From: Bacteroidota bacterium
GTDB taxonomy: Bacteria; Bacteroidota; Bacteroidia; UKL13-3
Assembly: GCA_027484685.1 (NCBI GenBank)
Contig: JAIXSO010000036.1
Span: forward strand, 1 to 64,000
Direction: 5' to 3'
Length of the DNA stretch: 64,000 nt
The notes below the pieces were generated by a model, which did not search any database, was not told the origin of the DNA, and saw only the letters and a list, made by a program, of their open reading frames with translations. Shown piece after piece: positions 25,760 through 34,100 of the stretch. Position 1 is the first letter of the stretch; every line of letters begins with the position of its first letter. Made by a program: the position numbers and the translations under genes.

Positions 25760-25931
25760 GAAATACAAAAAAAGTACATAAGTGTTTTACAAACTGATTA
25801 AGTTCTTTATTTCAGTTCGAAGTTTTCAGTTCGAAGTACTTAGTTTGGGTTTCTTGGTTGCGAGTTATTTATTGCGGGTTATTATTTTCATAATTCATAA
25901 TTCATCTTTTATAATTCATAATTCAATCCAT

Positions 25932-26058
25932 GCGTAAGGGATAGCAGCGGAAATCCTTTTTTGTTTTGGCTTTGTGGTTTTGGTAAAAAAGATTGGAGCG
26001 AATAGCCCGACCCATTTTGGCTTGCAATGGCCTCAGAATTGGGCCAAATGGGTTACGC
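25932..26058. ncRNA. Candidate structured RNA element (three-way fold) or dispersed structured repeat
   Basis: GCGTAA (25932-25937) pairs with TTACGC (26053-26058) and encloses two arms. Arm one pairs AATCCTTTTTTG near 25961 with TAAAAAAGATT near 25984. Arm two pairs GACCCATTTTGGC near 26009 with GGCCAAATGGGT near 26042. Conserved-looking single-stranded parts read AGGGATAGCAGCGGA and GGAGCGAATAGCCCGA. I recall similar AGCGGAAATCC ... AGCGAATAGCCCGACCC sequences scattered in Bacteroidota genomes, but I cannot name a family. The 588-bp gap 25686-26273 has no gene; 25800-25930 holds AGTTCGAAG and ATAATTCATAATTC tracts. Confidence 0.45.
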
Positions 26059-26104
26059 CTAAAAATAAATTTAAAAATTGAGGTAAGTAGCTAATATGTA
26101 TTTA

Positions 26105-26204
26105 ATACCGCTTCTATATTTTATGGCTAAAATTACTTTACAGCGGTATAACACCATTTAAGATTTACACCAAATACGCGGGCTTATTTGTAAATCAAAA
26201 TGGT
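26105..26204. other. Two adjacent hairpins upstream of psd
   Basis: ATACCGCT (26105-26112) pairs with AGCGGTAT (26142-26149). Immediately after, ACCATTTAAGATTTACA (26154-26169 region) pairs with TGTAAATCAAAATGGT (26189-26204) with one offset. They lie 70-170 bp before the psd start and before a TATATTTG box at 26243, so they are upstream of the likely transcription start. Confidence 0.4.
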
Positions 26205-26242
26205 ATAATTAAAAAAACGGTAGGCAATTTAGTAGCTTTATT

Positions 26243-26250
26243 TATATTTG
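26243..26250 (+). promoter_or_regulatory. Candidate -7 box of psd promoter
   Basis: TATATTTG fits the TAnnTTTG consensus 24 nt before the psd ATG. A matching -33 TTG is not visible at the usual spacing, so this is weak. Confidence 0.25.
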
Positions 26251-26273
26251 CCGATTAATTAAAAACACAAAAC

Positions 26274-26924
26274 ATGCTACATAAAGAAGGAAAAGCTACC
26301 ATATTAATTACGCTATTAGGATTATTTGCCTTAAATTTTGCCATTGGTTTTACTGAAATTGATTGGTTAATAAAAGTTATTTTAGGTTTATCGATAGTAT
26401 TTTTGATAATTATTCTTCAATTTTTTAGAAATCCAACTGTTACTGTTACTCAAAACGAAAATCATGTTATTTGCCCTGCAGATGGAAAAGTGGTGGTAAT
26501 TGAGGAAGTAATGGAAACTGAATATTACAACGAAAAAAGATTACAGGTTTCGGTATTTATGAGTCCTTTTAATGTGCATGTAAACCGCAACCCAATTGGT
26601 GGTTTGGTAAAATATTTTAAATACCATCCGGGTTTATATTTAGTGGCTTGGCATCCAAAATCGTCAACCGAAAATGAGCGTACTACTACTGTAATTGAAA
26701 AGCCAAATGGAGTTTCGGTATTGTTCCGTCAAATTGCGGGTGCTTTGGCTAAGCGTATTGTTTGGTATGTAAAAGAAGGACAACAAGCGGAGCAAGGTGC
26801 TGAAATGGGTTTTATTAAATTTGGTTCAAGGGTTGATTTGTATTTGCCTTTAGATGCTAAAATAAATGTTACTTTAAATCAAGTGGTTAAAGGTGGTAAA
26901 ACCGTAATTGCTGAGATTAAATAA
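26274..26924 (+). CDS. psd: Phosphatidylserine decarboxylase
   Basis: The 216-residue product is the short form of the enzyme. Two N-terminal membrane helices (about 6-50) precede CPADGKVVVIEEV, SVFMSPFNVHVNRNPIGG and the self-cleavage site FGSRVDLYLP near residue 184-193, where the GS bond is cut to make the pyruvoyl group. It converts phosphatidylserine to phosphatidylethanolamine at the inner membrane. It stands alone between the suf operon (divergent) and rlmN. A long inverted repeat directly follows the stop codon. Confidence 0.95.
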   Translation: MLHKEGKATILITLLGLFALNFAIGFTEIDWLIKVILGLSIVFLIIILQFFRNPTVTVTQNENHVICPADGKVVVIEEVMETEYYNEKRLQVSVFMSPFNVHVNRNPIGGLVKYFKYHPGLYLVAWHPKSSTENERTTTVIEKPNGVSVLFRQIAGALAKRIVWYVKEGQQAEQGAEMGFIKFGSRVDLYLPLDAKINVTLNQVVKGGKTVIAEIK

Positions 26925-26936
26925 AGTTTTCATTTT

Positions 26937-26993
26937 GTCATTGCGAGGAACGAAGCAATCTCTCAGTTAGATTGCTTCGTTCCTTGCAATGAC
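26937..26993. repeat. 25-bp inverted repeat, GTCATTGCGAGGAACGAAGC type
   Basis: GTCATTGCGAGGAACGAAGC... (26937-26961) pairs with its near-exact reverse complement at 26969-26993 across a 7-nt loop, with a single mismatch. It lies between psd and rlmN, and could end psd transcription, though no T run follows. A related, interrupted copy lies at 28280-28315. Confidence 0.9.
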
Positions 26994-27024
26994 GAATAAG
27001 TAGTTATTTTAGCCCTCAAAAATT

Positions 27025-28083
27025 TTGAACAAAATAGATATACGCGAACTTACGCTTGACGAATTAAAAGACATTTTTGTAAAAAAAGGTCAGCCTGCTT
27101 TTAGGGGTAAGCAAGTGTATGAATGGCTTTGGAAAAAGTCGGCTACCAGTTTTGATGAAATGAGTAATCTTTCTATCGAATTGCGTAATCTTCTGAACGA
27201 AGAGTTTTGTATCAATCATATAAAAGTTCAAGATAAACAGGTTAGCGAAGATAGAACAATAAAAAGTAGTTTTAGGCTTCATGATGGATTTTTGGTAGAA
27301 GGAGTTTTAATTCCAGCCGAAGACAGAATGACGGCTTGTGTTAGCAGTCAAGTGGGTTGTAGTTTAACGTGTAAGTTTTGTGCTACCGGTACCATGAAAC
27401 GCGAGCGTAATTTGACACCTGCCGAAATATACGACCAAGTGGTTCATATAAAAAATTGGGCTCAAAATCATTATGGAAAACCATTGACCAATATTGTTTT
27501 CATGGGCATGGGGGAGCCGTTGTTAAATTACAGCAATGTAATGGCGGCCATTAAAAAAATTACTTTACCCGAAGGTTTGGGTATGAGTAATGAGCGCATT
27601 ACAGTAAGTACTGCTGGTATTGCCAAAATGATAGAAAAGTTGGGCGATGATAATGTAAAGTTTCGTTTGGCACTTTCGCTACACGCAGCAAGCGATGAAA
27701 AACGAAACTTAATAATGCCTATTAACGAAAGCAACAGTTTAGAAGCGGTAGGCAAGGCATTACAACATTTTTACAATAAAACCAAAAGCCGCATTACCTT
27801 TGAATACATAGCCTTTAAAGATTTTAACGAAAGCATTGAAGATGCTAAAATGCTCCTTAAATTCTGCAAAAAAGTTCCTGCTAAAGTTAATGTAATAGAA
27901 TATAATCCCACTGGTGACGGTCAGTTTGAAAAAGCTGATAGCAAAAAAATAGATGCTTTTTGTGCCTATTTAGAAAAAAACGGTGTGAAAGCTACCGTGC
28001 GCAGAAGCCGTGGTAAAGACATAGATGCAGCTTGTGGCCAGTTAGCCAATAAAAAGCACGATGATGCTTTGATGGAAGGGTAA
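27025..28083 (+). CDS. rlmN: Dual-specificity RNA methyltransferase RlmN
   Basis: The 352-residue protein starts at TTG (27025) and shows QPAFRGKQVYEWLWKK, then CVSSQVGCSLTCKFCATG with radical-SAM cysteines C112, C116, C119, and the methyl-transfer cysteine pair C105 and C337 (AACGQL). NIVFMGMGEPLLNY and LALSLHAA are further family motifs. RlmN methylates C2 of A2503 in 23S rRNA and A37 of some tRNAs by a radical mechanism with a protein-bound methyl. It is apparently monocistronic, between repeat blocks on both sides. Confidence 0.96.
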   Translation: MNKIDIRELTLDELKDIFVKKGQPAFRGKQVYEWLWKKSATSFDEMSNLSIELRNLLNEEFCINHIKVQDKQVSEDRTIKSSFRLHDGFLVEGVLIPAEDRMTACVSSQVGCSLTCKFCATGTMKRERNLTPAEIYDQVVHIKNWAQNHYGKPLTNIVFMGMGEPLLNYSNVMAAIKKITLPEGLGMSNERITVSTAGIAKMIEKLGDDNVKFRLALSLHAASDEKRNLIMPINESNSLEAVGKALQHFYNKTKSRITFEYIAFKDFNESIEDAKMLLKFCKKVPAKVNVIEYNPTGDGQFEKADSKKIDAFCAYLEKNGVKATVRRSRGKDIDAACGQLANKKHDDALMEG

Positions 28084-28432
28084 AAGTTCGGAATGCGGAG
28101 TGACAAAAATGCGGAATAAATGCTTCCCTTCGTCAGATAGCTATCGAACAAGTTCAGTGTGACATTGGAATATTGGTTGCTGAGCGAAGCCGAAGCATGA
28201 ATGATAATCACGCAAGGCGTGAATGAATGTTTTAAATTTAGTATTCTTATACTTTAACGAAAATCCACTAACAACAAACGTCATTGCGATCACGCCTTAG
28301 CGTGAGAAGCAATCTCAAACGAGCATTTCCCGCACCATGTTAAGATGCTTTCCTGCTTTGGCGAGACAGGTTGTTCCTCAGCATGACGAACAACCTTCAA
28401 CGATCAACGAAATCACGCAAGGCGTGAATCAA
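28084..28432. repeat. Composite repeat block between rlmN and DUF1015 gene
   Basis: The 349-bp gap has no gene. It contains CCCTTCGTCAGATAGC ... GTTCAGTGTGACA near 28125 and GGTTGCTGAGCGAAGCCGAA at about 28174. Perfect mini-hairpins TCACGC-AAG-GCGTGA occur at 28208-28222 and 28413-28427. The hybrid repeat at 28280-28315 is listed separately, and a CCTCAGCATGACG arm lies near 28377. The last hairpin ends five bases from the DUF1015 stop codon. Confidence 0.75.
28280..28315. repeat. Hybrid repeat: mini-hairpin nested in a GTCATTGCGA...GAAGCAATCT element
   Basis: GTCATTGCGA (28280-28289) and GAAGCAATCT (28306-28315) match the left arm of the repeat at 26937 exactly. The central GGAAC of that copy is replaced by TCACGC-CTTA-GCGTGA (28290-28305), a hairpin of the same family found nearby at 28208 and 28413. 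This looks like a small hairpin inserted into, or exchanged with, the core of a larger repeat. Confidence 0.8.
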
Positions 28433-29680
28433 CTAAACTGTTTCGTAAATAACCAATCCTGTTCTAATTTTGGGTTCTATCCAAGTTGATTTTGGAGGCA
28501 TAATTAAATTCTCGTCTGCTACTTGTTTAACTTCCGATATACTGGTTGGGAATAAAGTAATAGCCAAATCAAAATCGCCACTATCTACCGCGCTTTGTAA
28601 GGTTAATAAACCACGGCTTCCATCTATAAAACTTAAGCGTTTATCGGTTTTACTATCGGTAATATTAAATATGCGTTTTAAAATAAACTCTTCTACAATG
28701 CTTACATCTAAATTAGCTAATGTACCTAATAGTGCATTTTCAAACTCAGGTTTTAACGTAATTACATAAGCATCGTTATTTAAGTAAATACCAAACTCGC
28801 GTTTGGCTAATGGCTGCACTGGCACATGCCCACTTGGAATAATATTAAAATACTCGCCAATTTGGGCCATAAAATTACCGCCATTTACCATGGCTTCGTC
28901 TTTTACCAAACGGTGGTATTCAAAAATATGTAGCTTGTTAAATGGAATTAAACAAACAGGGAAAAAGTTAAATAATTCTTGACCGTTATAATCAGGGTTT
29001 TTACTACGCATGATATCGCAGTAAGTAGCACAACCAGCACTGCGATGGTGTCCATCGGCAATGTATAAATTACTCATGGTGCCAAAAGCGGCTTCAATGG
29101 TAGCAATATCAGCTTTGTTATGAATAGGCCAAAGGTTATGTTTTAGTTGGTCTTGGCTTATAAAATTATACTCAGGCGCATGGCTGGCAATGGTGCGGTT
29201 TACTACCTCTTCTATATCGTTATTATCAGGATAGGTAAGTAATACAGGATTTCCTAAACCGCTGTAAAACTCTATATGTTCGGCTAACTCGTTTTGTTTT
29301 TCGGTTAACGTATTTTCGTGTTTTAAAATTACATTATTCTTATAATCATCAACCGAGGCCGAGGCTATAAGCGAAGTGTAGGCCACACTGCCTTTAATTA
29401 ACCTATACACATAAAAACTAGGTTCACTGTCTTTAATTAACACTTGCTCGGCCTTAAATTTATTTAAGTATTCTAATCCTAATGGAAAATGTTTTTCAGG
29501 ATTTTTCTTTTCGCCTTTAAAATGCAAATACGGTTTTACTACATGTAAGTAACTGTATGGATTACGCATAATTTCGTGGGTTGAAAGTTCGCGCAATGTA
29601 CTATCGTAACTTGGGGCAGATACTTGTGCTGCTTTATCTCTAGCTGGGCGCAATGCCGCAAAAGGTTTAATAATGGCCAT
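28433..29680 (-). CDS. DUF1015 family protein
   Basis: The 415-residue product matches DUF1015: it opens IIKPFAALRPARDKAAQVSAPSYD, has NPYSYLHVVKP near 40, FYVYR near 86, and the characteristic NLYIADGHHRSAGC near 210, followed by FFPVCLIPFNKLHIFEYHRLV. The GHHR motif resembles that of ParB/sulfiredoxin-fold kinases, so an ATP-dependent small-molecule kinase role has been proposed for relatives, but the reaction here is not established. In many genomes this gene sits near serine-pathway genes; that context is not visible here, where repeat blocks flank both sides. Confidence 0.9.
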   Translation of the reverse strand: MAIIKPFAALRPARDKAAQVSAPSYDSTLRELSTHEIMRNPYSYLHVVKPYLHFKGEKKNPEKHFPLGLEYLNKFKAEQVLIKDSEPSFYVYRLIKGSVAYTSLIASASVDDYKNNVILKHENTLTEKQNELAEHIEFYSGLGNPVLLTYPDNNDIEEVVNRTIASHAPEYNFISQDQLKHNLWPIHNKADIATIEAAFGTMSNLYIADGHHRSAGCATYCDIMRSKNPDYNGQELFNFFPVCLIPFNKLHIFEYHRLVKDEAMVNGGNFMAQIGEYFNIIPSGHVPVQPLAKREFGIYLNNDAYVITLKPEFENALLGTLANLDVSIVEEFILKRIFNITDSKTDKRLSFIDGSRGLLTLQSAVDSGDFDLAITLFPTSISEVKQVADENLIMPPKSTWIEPKIRTGLVIYETV

Positions 29681-29699
29681 AGGTATGTGTTAACGGCTG

Positions 29700-30085
29700 C
29701 AATTATATAGTTTTTAGTTCTTAGTTCATAGTATTTAGTGCATAGTTTACAGTACTAAGTTAGTTGCGGGTTTGTAGGGTTGCAGGTTTTTTAAAGTACG
29801 GTTGCTGAGCGGAGCCGAAGCATGGTTGCGGGTTGCGGGTTTAGGAGTTGCGGGTTTGTAGGGTTGCGAGTTTTTTAAAGAACGGTTGCTGAGCGGATCC
29901 GAAGCATGGTTGCGGGTTTTTGGGTTGCGGGTTTAGGAGTTGCGAGTTTAGGAGTTGCGAGTTGTTGGGTTACGAGTTTTTTAAAGACGGTTGATGAGCG
30001 GAGCCGAAGCATGGTTGCGGGTTGTTGGGTTACGAGTTTGTTTATTCATAATTTACCTGTCACCCTGAGCATGTCGAAGGGCATC
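29700..30085. repeat. GTTGCGGGTTTGTAGGG tract with periodic GGTTGCTGAGCGGAGC elements
   Basis: After an AGTTCTTAGTTCATAG tract (29706-29760) comes about 290 bp of degenerate GTTGCGGGTT units. Embedded are three copies of a 24-bp element beginning GGTTGCTGAGCGGAGCC at 29800, 29884 and 29989 (the last with one change). A GTCACCCTGAGCATGTCGAA element closes the block at 30059. The remaining part of the 779-bp gap, 30090-30412, shows no clear repeat or gene. The unequal spacing (84 and 105 bp) and lack of unique spacers exclude CRISPR. Confidence 0.75.
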
Positions 30086-30412
30086 CTTTCCACATTTAAC
30101 AGATTTATTCAAATAGTTTTGCAGCATCGAGTTTACACACTTTTTTCGACAGTCTCTTGCTATCCCTTTCCACTAATCTTCTATGACCTGAAAATTTATT
30201 TCTGAGTCCTTCAAATAAACTTTTATGTAATCCAAATTAGCTTTTAAGAATTCAATCTTACTGCTAAAAAAGTAACAAAATATCAACATTGATTCTGCTT
30301 AAATTTTTGATAATACTAGTACTTAGAAACTTATACTATAGTCTAAGTTTATGGTTAAAAGTTCACTTATAGCCTATGTTTTGAGGCGCGCTTTTAAAAT
30401 AAGTTGCGTGTT

Positions 30413-30466
30413 ATGGACATTTCTGAAAAAGTAGGAATTAGGATAAAAAGTATTAGAAAATGGTAA
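30413..30466 (+). pseudogene. Fragment resembling the start of an Xre-type regulator
   Basis: The 17-codon frame reads MDISEKVGIRIKSIRKW and stops. The segment resembles the first helix of HTH_3/Xre regulators (IGxRIKxIRxxKGLSQ) but the rest of the domain is missing. It overlaps the start of the zinc-ribbon gene by 7 nt. It is either a remnant of a lost regulator at the left edge of the island or a short translated leader. Confidence 0.4.
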
Positions 30467-30654
30467 ATTATTTTGAAGTTTATATTTTTTCAGATCAACC
30501 TACAACTTGTCCAAAATGTGGAAGTAGGTCAGATATTATTTTAGACTTGTCTCATACAAATTCTAAAACAGAAATACATTTTTGTCTTTTAAAAAATTGT
30601 AATTATGAATTTATCATGCAATTTGATGAAGATTTTGATAATGGGTTGTTGTAA
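30460..30654 (+). CDS. Small zinc-ribbon-like protein
   Basis: The 64-residue product carries C17-x2-C20 (TTCPKCGSRSD) and C42-x4-C47 (HFCLLKNCNYEF), a plausible four-cysteine zinc site. No family is recognised. Similar short CPKCG proteins are common on accessory islands of Bacteroidota. The gene lies 117 bp upstream of the Nudix gene on the same strand and could belong to the same module. Real translation is likely but unproven. Confidence 0.55.
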   Translation: MVNYFEVYIFSDQPTTCPKCGSRSDIILDLSHTNSKTEIHFCLLKNCNYEFIMQFDEDFDNGLL

Positions 30655-30771
30655 TGATAGAATCGGGATATTATGTATTCGTTAGCATTTTACGATTTTG
30701 TGGATTTATTGTTGTAAATCTTAATTTACTAATTAATTTATATTATTTTAATTGCATGAAAAATAATTAGT

Positions 30772-31164
30772 TTGAAAGTTATAAATGTTACATGTGCAAT
30801 TATTTTGAAGGATAATAAAATTTTAGTAACTCAAAGAAGTGAAAAAATGAGCTTGCCTTTAAAATGGGAATTTCCAGGAGGAAAACTAGAACAAGGAGAA
30901 AATGAAGTAGAATGTATTATCAGGGAGATAAAAGAGGAGTTAAATATTGAGATTGAAGTTTTAGAAAGGTTAACACCAAACATTCACTTTTACGAATCAT
31001 TTTCAATAAATCTAATCCCATTTATAGCTAGTTATAAATCAGGAGAAATAAATCTCATGGAACATGCTACATATAAATTATTAGATAAAAATAATTTATT
31101 AAGTTTGGATTGGGCAGAAGCAGACTTGCCGATTTTACATGAGTTAATTAACATAAAACTATGA
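30772..31164 (+). CDS. Nudix hydrolase (MutT-like nucleoside triphosphate pyrophosphohydrolase)
   Basis: The 130-residue product has a complete Nudix box: G37-x5-E43-x7-R51-E52-x2-E55-E56, with N58 where Gly is usual. It is preceded by QRSEKMSLPLKWEFPGGKLE, typical of (deoxy)nucleotide pyrophosphohydrolases such as MutT. It should hydrolyse a nucleotide triphosphate, possibly oxidised or modified, to the monophosphate. The start is TTG at 30772; an ATG 16 bp upstream is followed at once by a stop. Its TGA overlaps the ATG of the helicase gene (ATGA at 31161-31164), so the two are translationally coupled. That pairing suggests a joint role in nucleic-acid defence or repair. Confidence 0.9.
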   Translation: MKVINVTCAIILKDNKILVTQRSEKMSLPLKWEFPGGKLEQGENEVECIIREIKEELNIEIEVLERLTPNIHFYESFSINLIPFIASYKSGEINLMEHATYKLLDKNNLLSLDWAEADLPILHELINIKL

Positions 31165-34100
31165 ACCAAGGTATATATGAAGAGCTTGTAACTAAGCTTA
31201 TAAATATTAAGTTAAATGATATAGATAAAGACTTATTTTTCGTTGATGATAAAACAATTATTGACAAAGCCGAGGCTGCTGAAATTTTATCAAATCATGT
31301 TGGTAAATCTATAAAACACGCTTTAAATTTTATAAAAGGAGAAGATGCGCTTCAAACTCAAATACTAGTTGCAAACAAAATAATTCAATTTTTAAAAGAA
31401 GAATTAAATAAGGAAGAATTTGAAGATGATTTAATTGTTACTGAAGGTAAAATTTTAAAAGCAATTTTTTCAAAAGTAGATTCTCACTTCTCCGATTTGG
31501 ACTTACACTTAAAGGAAATAACACCTTATACAAGATTAACACATAGCGAATTATTTACGGGTGGAAACGCTGGACTTTCTTTAGAAAGTGAGTTGAAAAA
31601 AGAAATTTTATCATCGGATAAAATAGATTTATTAGTTTCATTTATTAAATGGAAAGGTATTATTATTTTAGAAAGGGAGCTAAGGGAATTTACTGAAAGA
31701 GGAGGAAAACTCAGAGTTATAACAACTACCTATATGGGCGCTTCCGATTTTAAAGCAATTCAATTATTGTCAAGTTTAAAGAATACTGAAGTAAAGATTT
31801 CATATAATACTGGAAATGAGAGGTTGCACGCCAAAGCCTATTTATTCCATAGAAATACAGGATTTCATACGGGATACATTGGTTCATCAAATTTTTCTCG
31901 TTCAGCTCTTACTGATGGTTTGGAATGGAACATAAAAATAACAACAAAAGAGGTAAGTCATATTATAGACAAATTTCAAAAAACTTTTGAAGCCTATTGG
32001 CAAAGTAGAGATTTTGAACTTTTTGATGTTAAAATACATTCTGAAAAGTTAACTAATGCTTTGAAGCAGGGTAAAATATCAAAGGAGTACGTGAATACTA
32101 CAGCATATTTTGATTTAAAACCTCATAATTATCAATCTGAAATTTTAAAAAAGCTTGAAGTTGAAAGAAATGTTCATCAAAGATTTAGAAACTTAATTGT
32201 AGCAGCTACAGGTACTGGAAAAACTGTTATTTCAGGTTTTGATTATCAGCAATTCAAACTAAAGAACAAATCAGCTAAATTATTATTTATTGCACATAGA
32301 AAAGAAATATTAACACAAGCTAGATCAACATTTCAAGGTGTTTTAAAAGACAATAACTTTGGCGAACTTTGGGTAGATGGAATTGTACCAAATAACTTCG
32401 AATATGTATTTGCTTCGGTTCAATCTTTAAATAATAAAATCAATGATTTGAAGTTAACTCCTGAATATTATGATTTTATTATTGTTGATGAAGTTCATCA
32501 TATTTCTGCATCTAGTTACAGGCCTATTATAAATTACTTCAAACCTAAAATTTTACTCGGATTAACAGCCACTCCTGAGAGAATGGACAATGAAAATATT
32601 TTAGAAGATTTCTGTAATAAAATTGCTGCTGAAATTAGGTTGCCGGAGGCTTTGAATCAAAAATTACTTTCACCCTTTCAGTATTTTGGAATTTCTGATA
32701 GTATTGATTTATCAAATGTTGCTTGGCAGAATGGAAAATATGTTGCGAGTGAATTAACCAATTTATATACTGCAAACGATAGACGCGTTAATGAAATTAT
32801 TAACAATCTGAATAAGTATACTAAGGATATTTATGATTTACGAACATTAGGTTTTTGTGCTTCAATAGAACATGCAAAATATATGGCAGAAAAGTTTTGT
32901 TTGGCAGGTTTGAAAGCTGAATATCTAACAAGTACAAATACTCAGAATAGGGAATTTTTGAAACAACAATTAATAAAAAAAGAAATTAACTATTTATTTG
33001 TAGTTGATATATTTAATGAAGGAGTAGATATTCCCGAAATAGATACAGTTTTATTTTTAAGACCGACAGAAAGTTTAACAGTTTTTCTTCAACAACTAGG
33101 ACGAGGCTTGCGTTTAGCTCATGGAAAGGATTGTTTAACAATCCTTGATTTTGTTGGCAATGCAAGACCTGAATATAATTTTGAAAACAAATTCAGAGCG
33201 CTAATAGGTAAAACAAACACGACTGTTCAAAAAGAATTAGAAGATAACTTCCCTCATTTACCATTAGGCTGTTCTATTATTTTGGAGAAAAAAGCTAAAG
33301 AAAATATATTGAAAAATATTATTGCTGCTACTAGTTTAAACAGAAATCAAATAATACAGAAAATTAGAAACTATCAGCACCAAACTACTTTACCTTTAAC
33401 TTTAAACAACTTTATAGAATTCAATAATATTCCAATTCAATCTATCTATTCAAAAGATAGTTGGAAAAGGCTTTGTCAAATTGCAGGTGTTATTGATAAT
33501 TTTGATTCTTTGAATGAAAAACAAATTGTTTCAGGCATTTATAAAAAACTCCTTTCAACAAATTCATTAAGTTATTTTACTTTTTTTCTAAAAATAGCTA
33601 ATAAAAATTTTGACATTAAAACGTCTGATTTTAGCAACGAAGAACAAGCTATGCTATTGATGATTCATTACGATATTTGGCAAAATGCAGGTGGTTTTAT
33701 TTCATTAGAAGAAAGTATAAAAGAGATAGGTAAAAACAAGATTATGGTAAAAGAAATAATTGAAGTTTTGGAGTATTTAATTGAAAAAATTGATTTTAAG
33801 GAAATAGATATTGATCTTCCATATAGTCAACCTTTAAAACTTCACTCAAGGTATACAAGAGACCAAATCTTAGTAGCATTTAGAATGAACAAGTTTGATA
33901 AATCTTCTTCAAATAGAATTGGCGTAGGGGTTGCTGAAAACAAGGATCTAAACACTGAAATTTTGTTCATAGATTTGGTAAAATCTGAAGAAAATTTTTC
34001 TCCTACAACCATGTATAATGATTATGCAATTAGTGAGTTGCTTTTTCATTGGCAAAGTCAAAATTCAGCTAGACCTGAAATTGGAAAAGGCTTATCCTAC

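Noticed and set aside
29800-30012. Periodic elements resembling a CRISPR array
   Set aside because: Only three 24-bp copies at unequal spacing, the intervening sequence is itself repetitive, and no cas genes are present.
29906-30205. 99-codon plus-strand frame in the GTTGCGGGTT tract
   Set aside because: Its translation is a low-complexity GVASLGVAS-type repeat; no gene-like features.
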